A stretch of 64,000 bases of DNA from Gordius sp. MW1 (taxonomy: Eukaryota > Nematomorpha > Gordioida > Gordea > Gordiidae). The stretch spans positions 20,921,037-20,985,036 of the forward strand of contig OZ038532.1 in NCBI GenBank assembly GCA_964036665.1. The letters are read 5' to 3'. A program made the translations under genes and the position numbers. Numbering within the stretch: the stretch's first letter is position 1; each line of letters begins with the position of its first letter. The notes beneath the pieces are model-generated. The model was not told the origin of the DNA. It did no database searches and saw only the letters and a list, made by a program, of their open reading frames with translations. Below are positions 56,001 to 64,000 of the stretch, one piece after another.

Positions 56001-57523
56001 ATTATTAATTTCGATATTTTTTAAATTTTCAAAAAATTTCACGGTTTTTTTGCTTGGTGACAAATTTTGATTTCCATAAGCTTCACATAGCTTTTGGTAA
56101 AAGGGATTTGGTGACAATAATTTTAACGATGTATCCTCGATATCTAATTCATCGAAATAAATTTAATAAAATTTTTAACAATTTATAAGTACTTAAATAT
56201 ATATATGTAAAAAAATAAAATTTAAAAAAGTTTTAAACTCTGACTTTTTCACAAATCTTTAACATATTGAAGAAGCACCTTATAAAATCATTATTTTTAT
56301 ATAGATTTAATATCGTTATTTATATGTGATTTGATGTACAAAATTTAACAAAGCTTAAATCAAGATTAACTATAGATGTGGCATTAAAATTTTATTAACT
56401 TATAGGTGTGGAGAGCCCGCCCGCGACGTGACCTTCGCTTAAAAAATTTCGGGCGGGGCTTTGACGGGCTCCAAGTGCGCTCCGCCGGCCGGGCCTAGAT
56501 ATTAGTAAGGCCAAGTTTCGACTCGCAAAATTATTTTAACTATAATTTTTAAGTCTTCATTTTACGTAAATAATCCTGTGTTTTTTGTAATGTTTCAATT
56601 GATGTTTATTTTAATGATCTAATCAACATTTATTTCTAATCATCTGTTATTCATATTCACGAGCGTAACCAAGGGGGGGGGGGTAGGGAGGGACAGCTGC
56701 CCCCTCTAAATCCAAAATATGTTATAATTTATTAAAATTATGGCTAAAACTTTAAAATGATCATTTTGCCCCTCCCTAAATTATTAATGCCCCCCCCCCT
56801 CTATTCTCAATACTGGCTACTCCCATGTATAATACATTTCAAAAGTTTTGATCCTTTAATAAGGTTGAAAATTTGAAGAAACAATTATATAAATTTAAAC
56901 TTGCATACGGTTTCAAAAAGATTTATTTGGCATAAATAATGTCGTGTGTTCTTTTGTTTTAAGAAAAATTTCACACCTAAAATAATTATTTAAATGATAT
57001 TTATTTAATATTATATATATAATTAAAGATTAATTTTAGAAGTTTGCATTTAAAAAGCAGCAATTTTTTTGTTATTTTGAAGACGGGAATTGGGTCAGGC
57101 TTAGGTCCATAATATACAGGCCTAACGCGCCCCAGGCTCGGGCTTTTAAATTTTGAGTACGGCCCGGCCGATTAAGCCAGGCTTTTTGGAGTTATGTACC
57201 CATAACGAAAAAAACGAATAAAAAATAAAAGTTGAATTATATATTTACGCACTCTTAGCTTGGAATTTGTCGAATTTTATGCGATTTAAATTGTATCTTT
57301 GGCTATTGGTGCCAAGTAGATAGGATTTTTTTTGGTAGTCACTAGCCCGTCTATTTTTAGGGGATTGGGCAAGTTTAATAATTGAATTTGAAGGAATAAT
57401 ACTGATTTCCGATGTATTTTTATCTATTTGATCAGATGGATCATAGGCCTGGCTGCCCCAAGATCTAGAAAATAATGGATGATCCCTATTGAAAGGATTA
57501 TCACTTTTTCCCGTTTCTTTCAT
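50021..57523 (-). CDS. PDE7-like cyclic-nucleotide phosphodiesterase
   Basis: Thirteen exons (57523-57253, 56143-55935, 55023-54960, 54811-54716, 54617-54517, 54457-54326, 53997-53906, 52960-52784, 52725-52478, 51898-51697, 51643-51508, 51378-51021, 50223-50021 TAA) join in phase to 762 aa. The N-terminal WGSQAYDPSDQ recalls the PDE7 motif RRGAISYDSSDQ. The catalytic domain has NPYHNALHAADVAQALHC, CHDLNHPALNQ, LENHHW, ALKCSDISNPARQW and the substrate-binding Gln in LAQIQDGFLEY, so metal ligands are complete. It should hydrolyse cAMP by family precedent. A proline-rich insert of about 35 aa precedes the last metal Asp, and some 190 aa of Ser-rich tail follow the domain (typical PDE7 is about 450-480 aa). 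The first exon's start, at ATG 57523, is uncertain. Confidence 0.9.
50814..50992. mobile_element. hAT-type MITE, family A copy 5, in PDE7-like intron
   Basis: The element runs from TAGTGTTGTAAAAACAGCTG to CAGCCGTTTTTACAACA. The flanks GTTAATAC and GTTGATAC match at 7 of 8. It inserted 28 bp downstream of the donor of PDE7-like exon 12, leaving the splice site intact. Confidence 0.85.
53560..53870. repeat. Dispersed repeat family E, copy 2
   Basis: Matches 35960-36350 in ordered blocks (GATATGGTAAAA, TCTGCAGTGT, TGCGCTTT, TTTCAAAATGGCG). It lies in intron 7 of the PDE7-like gene. Confidence 0.6.
55145..55400. repeat. Dispersed repeat family D, copy 3
   Basis: Same order of blocks as 42007-42245 (AATCAACCGGC, ACACAAATATATTTTT, GGCGTTTTTTAAACGTCAAT, AAAAGGAGAGG). 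It lies in intron 2 of the PDE7-like gene. Confidence 0.6.
56405..56520. repeat. GC-rich CGGGC tract in PDE7-like intron 1
   Basis: GC-rich block with GAGCCCGCCCGCGACG and CCGCCGGCCGGGCC. A related block is at 57090-57185 in the same intron. Not coding; probably ends of one decayed element. Confidence 0.4.
56658..56826. mobile_element. MITE family B copy in PDE7-like intron 1
   Basis: The element runs from CACGAGCGTAACCAAGG to CTGGCTACTCCCATG, with the family's ATTATGGCTAAAA interior. The target duplication is no longer recognisable. Confidence 0.65.
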
Positions 57524-58707
57524 TATCCTCTCTCTTACACAGCGATCTTCCTTTTGTATAGCGAATTGGATAGCGAATGCAAATCGATTTGTATTAGCCA
57601 ATACCAAACACAGCTGTTATTTCTGATTGATTATTGATGACGTGGAAATCGATAATTGGAAATTAATACGATATAATTGGGCAAAAGGGGCAAAATGAAA
57701 ATGTTAAGTCATTTTATATACAAGTTGTCATCCTAAAAAACCCATATTAATTATAGTTAAAAATGATATTTTTTGTTTTAAAGAGCACATAATTAAAAGG
57801 AGGACTAGCTAAAAATCAATATGCCTACTCCTACATGCATATTATTGGGAAAAAATAAGAGAGGGTTTTACACGCCCACTTTTATATTTCCCGCCCCCTG
57901 CCAAAATTATAATTATATAATCATTAGCAAGAGGCCCTCTTCGGTTATTTTATATTTTTCCCCAAACTTCCCCTCCCTCTGCTCCATTGAAAAGGTGACA
58001 ATGATTTCATCTTCATTATTATTTTTATTATGGTAATTATTAGGAAAGATTGAGTTTAATTATATTAGGAAATAAAATAGATAATGTCATTAAAAAGAGT
58101 TCACAGCAAAATCAATAAATTTTAATAATACCATTTTAAATGTCGCTTTCGTATATGCCTTATAAATGGTATAATAATTATTTTTTGAAAAATGCATATA
58201 TAGATTGTAGATAAAAACTATGTCTTCTTACCTAGTGGGGTTTGGTCCTTCTAAGTCCGCCAGCACCCCGGGTCCCTTGCTGCATTTTTCAGCCTCAAAC
58301 TTTGCCAAGCAAATATGGAGCAGTGATAAGAAACGTACCATAATGTTTAGGGGCAGAGGCTTAGGTATGCCTATGCTCACACCTGTATATTAATTGATTA
58401 AAAAGTATATATCGCTACAAATGGATACTACTAAAGCTTATCAGGCTAAGTTAGGCTTGTTTTCAATGGTAATTTTCGACCCCCTCTCTTTAGCCAATAA
58501 GTTAAATATTTGAGCGTAGGCGGGGGGGGGGGGGGTGGGTGGGTAATGATGAGCAAACCCCCCTCCCCCCCCCCCTTATAATCCAAAAAATCTTTTAAAT
58601 TCTTTAAAAGATAGGTATCTTTAAAAACATTTTTTTTCAATATAACATATTTTAAGGATTACTCTCCCCTTTATTTATTAAGTAAATTTATAAAAATAAG
58701 GTTGTAC
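57524..58707. other. Intergenic, no gene seen
   Basis: Upstream of the PDE7-like start. It holds G and C homopolymer runs near 58520-58575. A slightly GC-richer block near 58230-58330 was not recognised. Confidence 0.4.
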
Positions 58708-58800
58708 CAATTAATTTGCGAGTTATTGACGTTTGAAAAACGCCGAAAGGGCTGTATTTAGCAACTTTGACAACAAATATTTCAAAAGGGGAGAAATTAA
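58708..58800. repeat. Dispersed repeat family D, inverted fragment
   Basis: AGTTATTGACGTTTGAAAAA followed by CGCC is the inverse of the GGCGTTTTTnAACGTCAATAACT kernel of the family. TTGACAACAAATATTTCAAA matches the inverse of its middle. Confidence 0.5.
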
Positions 58801-58952
58801 AAACAAAATTTTTTTTAATTGACATGCTTAATTAAAAAAAAGTATTAAATATATAGTGGAATTAATAAAAAGATACAAGAACGAAAACATTTATAAAAAA
58901 AATGATTAAAACACATTATCCGTTTCTTCATCTTCTTCAAGAATGGGCATTA

Positions 58953-59425
58953 AAGCCATCAAAGAATAAAAATTGGATTTACCGATCGCAACGGCGATTG
59001 ATGCCTTAGTAAAAAACTATTCGATATTTTTGAAGGAGGCGAGCGTTGAGTCCTTTAAAAAATTTAATGAGCTCTTCCCAAACGTCCCTGAGCACGACGA
59101 GACGTTAGGAATAAAAATGGAGGTTTCTGATAAAGCTGAGTATTTTAAGGATTTACGATGCTCTGCCGATCCTAGGGGGTCGTGAGTATCGTTGGAGGGG
59201 CAAACAGGTCAATACAGGTGTAGTCCCATTTTAAGAAAAGGCCTTTGTCCCATGGGATAAGTGACGAACCGTCAGGACGCATCCGCCATTCGAGAGAGGG
59301 ATCTGACGGTTCAAGGATGGAAGGAATTTTTGCCCGTTTGAGGGCAGCTTGAAGCAGTATATTTATTTTTTGGTGCCTACTGTCATATCCATGAGACCCA
59401 CTCCATAATAGGAAGCGCACGTGAC
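58953..59425 (-). pseudogene. LINE copy 3, C-terminal fragment
   Basis: Minus-strand frames read RHQKINILLQAALKRAKIPS, then EWRMRPDGSSLIPWDKG and DYTCIDLFAPP. A second frame gives SAEHRKSLKYSALSE and SSCSGTFG. They correspond one to one with the C terminus of the element at 26050-28776 and preserve a reading frame that copy 1 has lost near 28363. Confidence 0.8.
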
Positions 59426-60260
59426 GCGCTTCGGAAGGAGGGCTAAGAACGAAGGAAGGTCACAGAAGTTTGGGTTGTTAACAAAATAGCACAAGGATTC
59501 AGCAAAACAAAGCTATAAATTACGACTTGGCCCGAAAGAAGTAGCAGAGAGAAACAAGGATACAACAAACCCTGGTAATAAATACCGAATTGGCACAAGA
59601 AAGGTAGGGGGAAACTATAACTGCCAGTTGAAGTTTCCAAAGGCCGTGGGAAAACCTTGGAAGTTAGGGCCATTCATCACGAAATTGGCGCGGTAAAATG
59701 GGTCAAAAAGAAAAGAAGTTTCAAGGATAAAAAGTCATGCCAGAAAAATAAAACCTATATAAGCTCCATGAAAATCGATACACACGAGAACATTTTTTTC
59801 CGAACGTTACTCCAAATAGTTCCTTCCTCCAATACTTAAAAGAACTAGAATTTCCCGCATTAGAATCAATTTTTTCCCCCCTGTTTAATCGCTAGAAATT
59901 TATATCCCCGCGCTATTATCATTGTACTGTAATTCGTTTGGTGGTTACATAGTTATATATACCTATCGTTGTTATTGGAAGCGAAAGTGGCAAAATAAAT
60001 TATTTGGAATTGATATTAAAGGTGCTAAGGAAGAATAAATAAAGGTTCCGTCAGCCCCAGTACTTCTCCCATTTTCCGAGATAAAACACCCCCTTCCCTA
60101 GTTTTGAGACTCAACAGAATTTTAAAAGATATATTTTGAAATGTTTGATAATCATAATTCTAAAATATATTTGATCCATATGCTTAGGGAATTATGTAAT
60201 TATATTGACTATTTATTTATTTTATTATGCGGTATTTTAATTGGGCATTTTATGTAAAAA
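59426..60260. other. Spacer, perhaps LINE remnant and Gypsy 5' part
   Basis: No intact frame. Sequence towards 60260 probably belongs to the 5' part of the Gypsy-type element, but no LTR or primer-binding site could be fixed. Confidence 0.35.
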
Positions 60261-60470
60261 CGCAAATTAAGATGTTTTACGTGCGGAAATACTAATCATG
60301 TGCAACGAAATTGTTATTTTAATAATAAGCAATTAAATAATCCACCACTACATACTCCAGCCCAAAATAAAAATAATTATGTAACTCCCCGTTGTGTAAA
60401 TTGTGGTAATATTGGGCATTATTCTGATTTTTGCAAAAATAAAATGTTATTTCCCAAATATAAGCCCTAA
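60261..60470 (+). pseudogene. Gag nucleocapsid part with two zinc knuckles
   Basis: The frame ending TAA at 60468 contains CFTCGNTNHVQRNC and CVNCGNIGHYSDFC, two CX2CX4HX4C knuckles that bind the element RNA. The upstream gag frame is not intact. Confidence 0.75.
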
Positions 60471-60846
60471 ACGTATACTTGGTTTGATTTAATGTATTAT
60501 ATTAATGTAATCCTTAACAATATAATAAAAATAATAGCTGACATATTCCCCATAATTTCGTAACCCCCCATGTTTTTTAACATTATAGATTGTATTGATT
60601 AAGATATTAATATTCGACGAATGAGTTATATAATATAAAATTTTGATTTTCACAATAAATTTTATTGAGTTATTGATTAAAATATTAATTTGTTTAATTT
60701 GCATGGGATATAGTAATATTAATATATATAAATATAAATTTTTGACTACTCGGGAACCGATAAAAAAAGGAAAGGTATCATTGGCATGAAGAAGTTAAAG
60801 TAAAACGAATTAATAATTATGAAGGGACAAATCTGGGAAATTTAAA

Positions 60847-61401
60847 ATGTTGAATAAATTCTTTTGGGTTTTAAAAATTTTCATCAAAATTATGATAAAT
60901 ATAGTGCAGTTTGGTACTTTAGAAATAAATTGGAGGCATAACACACTTAAACGGAATAAATACGATTCTACTATAAACACTTTTAATATACAAGATAATT
61001 GTATATATTCATATATTTTGGGTGAGTATAAAGAGATGGTTTGTCGAAAGATAAAAAATCTTGGGAATAGGTCTAGTGGAATGGAGATCCGAGAAATCGT
61101 GGTTAAGCCATTCGAAATTCCTAATACTCCACCAACGTATATAATTAAATCGTACTCACGGGCGTGTAGGCGATTTAAGATCTGGAATAAATTTTATTGG
61201 TTAGGAAATACTAATTTTTGTGTTTTGGGCGAATATCATTACGACCGTTTAAATTTAAAATCATTTATGCAATCCACCGTTTTTAGAGTACCGAAAAGCA
61301 AAACCCAGTACAAAGATAAAATAGGGAAGGGAAGAAATAATGTAACGGAAATGAATAAATGTAAAACTAGTGAAGCTTTATTTGAATCCTTGGAAGAGTA
61401 G
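60847..61401 (+). CDS. Unknown frame between gag and protease
   Basis: A 184-codon frame from ATG 60847, rich in Lys, Asn, Tyr and Arg, with RRFKIWNKFYWLGNTNFCVL in its middle. It is long for such AT-rich DNA and lies where gag and pol normally abut. No family is recognised. It may be a remnant of gag-pol linker sequence or an extra element gene. A further frame (61445-61633) follows. Confidence 0.4.
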   Translation: MLNKFFWVLKIFIKIMINIVQFGTLEINWRHNTLKRNKYDSTINTFNIQDNCIYSYILGEYKEMVCRKIKNLGNRSSGMEIREIVVKPFEIPNTPPTYIIKSYSRACRRFKIWNKFYWLGNTNFCVLGEYHYDRLNLKSFMQSTVFRVPKSKTQYKDKIGKGRNNVTEMNKCKTSEALFESLEE

Positions 61402-61687
61402 CTAGCAGATTGATAAGGTCAACCTGAGTAACTTTTATAAGTATATGTGTCGAAGATTTATATTTTTAAAATATCAATATTGGTATGACTATCAAAAATT
61501 GAATAAATTTACGATAACAATTTCTAAAATTAGAACCACCCTAATTATCTATCCTAAATGTATATTAACTATAACACCCCTTAAAGGAGATTTGAAAATA
61601 ATTGACAAAATACCGCCGCGTAATCATGACTAGGAAATTTTATCAGCCAAAAATCGATAAAAAAAAGAGGAAGTAAGGCAAATTTTT

Positions 61688-64000
61688 ATGATAAATATGC
61701 TTGAAATTAAAAATAACCAAGTTACGCGCGTAAGAATAACTTGTAACAAAATCCCACTTAATTTTATATTTGATACCGGTTCATCCCTAACTATAGTTAA
61801 TAAAGATGATTGGTTTCGAATTTGTAACGGTGGATTATTTAAAGAGACAAGATTGGAAGCGCGACTATTTAATAATGACAATATAAAATTGATAGGACAA
61901 TGCGACGTGCGTGTGACCATAAGTGGAGTTGTTAAAAATTAAACATTATATATATCGGACCTAGGAGTTAATAATATTCTAGGATGGGATTGGATTCAAA
62001 ATTTTGAGGTTGATTGGTTTAATAAAATAAGAACTGAGCCGACATCGTGTAATGATTTAGTAACTATAGAGTTAATGTTGCAAGAGAGTACAGGCGCGAA
62101 AATTGATAAGATTTGTGCAGAGTTTTAAAGGATTTTCAATAAGGAATTAGGGTGTTTGAAGAATTATGAGGTCACGATGAAAATAAAGCCAGGAGTAACA
62201 CCTAAATTTTGTTCAGCGCGAAGAGTACCGTATGAGTGGCGCAGCGAGATAGAGGAGGAGTTAAACAAATGGGTTAAAGAAGGTATACCCAAACCGGTAT
62301 CATTTAGTTATTGGGCGACGCCCCTAGTACCTGTAAGAAAGGCCGATGGTAAACTGAGATTGGGTGCGGACTTTCGTATCACTCTAAATCCATGTATTGA
62401 GAGTCTAAAATTTCCATTGCCGCGGTTAGATGAGATTTTGGTCAAATTGAATGGCTGTAAGTACTTCTCAAAATTAGATTTTGCAACGGCCTATTTACAA
62501 TTAAGAGTGTCTAATGAGATGAGTCAAGCCATAACGATAAACACACATTTAGGTCTATTTACGTTTTTAAGATTACCTTTTGGGTTAAGTATTTCGGCCC
62601 CAATCTTTCAGATGGCCATAAATTCATTATTTCGAAGAATAGAAGGTGTTTTTTATTATATAGATGATCTCTTAGTGGCAGGAAAGACACAAGCGGAACA
62701 TGATTATAAATTAAGACAAGTTTTACTAATTATCGATGATAATGGATTAAGAGTGTCCAAGGACAAGTGTATTTTTGATGTCAATAAAGTAGAATATTTG
62801 GGTCATTTTATCGAAGAGGGTACTATTAGGCCCATAGAGAGTAAGATAGCGGCAATAAGTAACATTCGTGCCCCAACTTCCAAAAAGGAGCTTCAATCCT
62901 TTCTGGGATTAATAAATTACTACAATAAATACGTTCCACGTTTTGCTTCTCGAGCTAGGCTCTTATATGATCTTATTAAGGTTAGTACAATTTTTAAATG
63001 GAGTGAAGAAGTAGAGATTAGTTTCCAGGATTTGAAGGAATGTGTGACCAAACCCCCAATATTAAGTTGTTTTGATAGTAGTAAGGAAATTCACATAGTA
63101 GTGGACGCATCGCAAGAAGCCGTCGGTGGTGCGTTATTACAAGTCGAAGATGGGAAGGAAAAACCAGTCATGTATTTTTCGCGAAAGTTTAAAGATCCAT
63201 AATTGCGATATTCGGTGATCGAAAAAGAAGCCTCAGCAGTCGTCTATGGACTTCATAAGTGTCGGGAATATATTATAGGCAAACCTTTTGTGTTATATAC
63301 GGATCACAAACCTTTAGTAGCATTATTTAAGAAGGATAACAACGATCTTATGTTATCGTCTCGATTACAGAAATGGCTAGTAATGGTGGGAGCGTTTGAA
63401 GTGGAAATAAAATATAGAAGAGGCAAGGATAATTATATAGCAGATACCCTATCACGAATGGGTACCCAAGACCAGGAGGAGGATAAAAAGGTAGACGGCG
63501 GATCAATAGAAGAAAACTATAATAATGATGATGCACCATACATTTTAAGAATATCGGACGGAGGACCAGTTTCCTGGATGGATGTCAGGGAAGCAACGGA
63601 AAGGGATATCGAATTAAAGAAGTTAGGCCAGTGTATCAGAGGAGAAACCGAGTGACCTCTCGCACTAAGAAAATACCAAAAAATCAAGAGGCAATTAAGT
63701 ATAGTGGATGAATGTGTTATGAAAGGTTTACAGCTGATTATTCCCCATAATTTAAGGAATGAAGTGTTGAAAGAATTGCATAAAGGACATCAAGGTATGG
63801 TAAAAATGAAGAGATGGGCGCGAGAATATATCTGGTGGCCCGATATCAAGAATGATATAGAATCTCTCTGCAGGCAATGTGAGGCATGCAATAGCCTAGC
63901 CGCGATGCCACCCAAAGTTAAAGATAGCCAATGGGCTAAGGCGCAAAATCCATAGGATAGGGTCCATCTAGATTTTTTCGAGTGTCTAGGGAAAGTATAT
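61688..64000 (+). pseudogene. Gypsy-type pol: protease, RT, RNase H, integrase start
   Basis: A single reading frame runs from 61688 to the window end. The protease has FDTGSSLTIV. The RT has KLDFATAYLQ, LPFGLSISAPIFQ and the YIDD active site. RNase H has VDASQEAVGGALLQ, EKEASAVVYG and YTDHKPL. The integrase HHCC finger covers HKGHQGMVKMKRWAREYIWW and the CRQCEAC pair, and the core begins at the end (HLDFFE). Five in-frame stops interrupt it, at 61940, 62126, 63200, 63653 and 63953, but there is no frameshift over 2.3 kb, so inactivation is fairly recent. Confidence 0.88.

Larger units (their letters stand above)
60261..64000 (+). mobile_element. Ty3/Gypsy-type LTR retrotransposon, truncated by window end
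   Basis: Gag zinc knuckles, an unknown frame, protease, reverse transcriptase, RNase H and the beginning of integrase follow in the order gag-PR-RT-RH-IN typical of Ty3/Gypsy elements. The 3' part and any LTR lie beyond the window. Inactivated by in-frame stops. Confidence 0.85.

Noticed and set aside
58973..59185. Plus-strand 70-codon frame
   Set aside because: Antisense of the minus-strand LINE copy 3.
61688..64000. Reassigned stop codons as explanation of the open pol frame
   Set aside because: Cyclophilin 40 ends in TAA, FKBP12 in TGA, and the zinc-finger and protease genes in TAG, so all three are ordinary stops here.

Overview
The window is nuclear DNA from an AT-rich, repeat-laden animal genome, almost certainly an invertebrate. 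The genes are spliced, and exon joins keep phase throughout. Recognisable products are all eukaryotic: U1 snRNA, cyclophilin 40, FKBP12, YEATS4/GAS41, a PDE7-type phosphodiesterase, a secreted chymotrypsin-fold protease and a matrin/U1-type zinc-finger protein. Many introns are extremely short (31-50 nt). The species cannot be fixed from the sequence.

Layout. 1-10.6 kb: MITEs, a three-finger RNA-binding-type protein (+), a small ZGRF1/DUF2439-like protein (+) and an eight-exon cyclophilin 40 (-) whose prolyl-isomerase active site has been almost entirely replaced. 10.6-20 kb: transposons, namely a rearranged hAT with an exact 8-bp target duplication, a foldback element, a decayed endonuclease-type LINE split by another reverse transcriptase, and a hammerhead-ribozyme-like core. 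20-25 kb: a possible small three-exon gene, two diverged U1 snRNA genes in tandem with matching promoter architecture, and a five-exon FKBP12 gene (-). 25.9-31 kb: a LINE pseudogene bounded by a 36-bp target duplication and a deleted hAT element.

32-42 kb: a six-exon secreted serine protease (-) whose introns are filled with repeats lies head-to-head with a new four-exon, 17-cysteine secreted protein (+). 42-50 kb: a second LINE copy (-), an intronless YEATS4 (-), and a pair of 464-bp direct repeats. 50-57.5 kb: a 13-exon PDE7-like gene (-) with a long C-terminal extension. 58-64 kb: a third LINE fragment and a Ty3/Gypsy-type retrotransposon (+) that runs off the window with five nonsense codons but no frameshift in pol.

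The host genes do not form a pathway, although splicing, folding, chromatin and cAMP-signalling functions are represented. The most interesting signals are the paired U1 genes with a shared -54 element and a shared -229/-230 element, the C9-to-U change in the second U1, the active-site-dead cyclophilin 40, the unnamed cysteine-rich secreted protein, and the hammerhead-like core. All exon structures were worked out by eye from reading frames, splice dinucleotides and protein-family conservation. No computation or database search was run.
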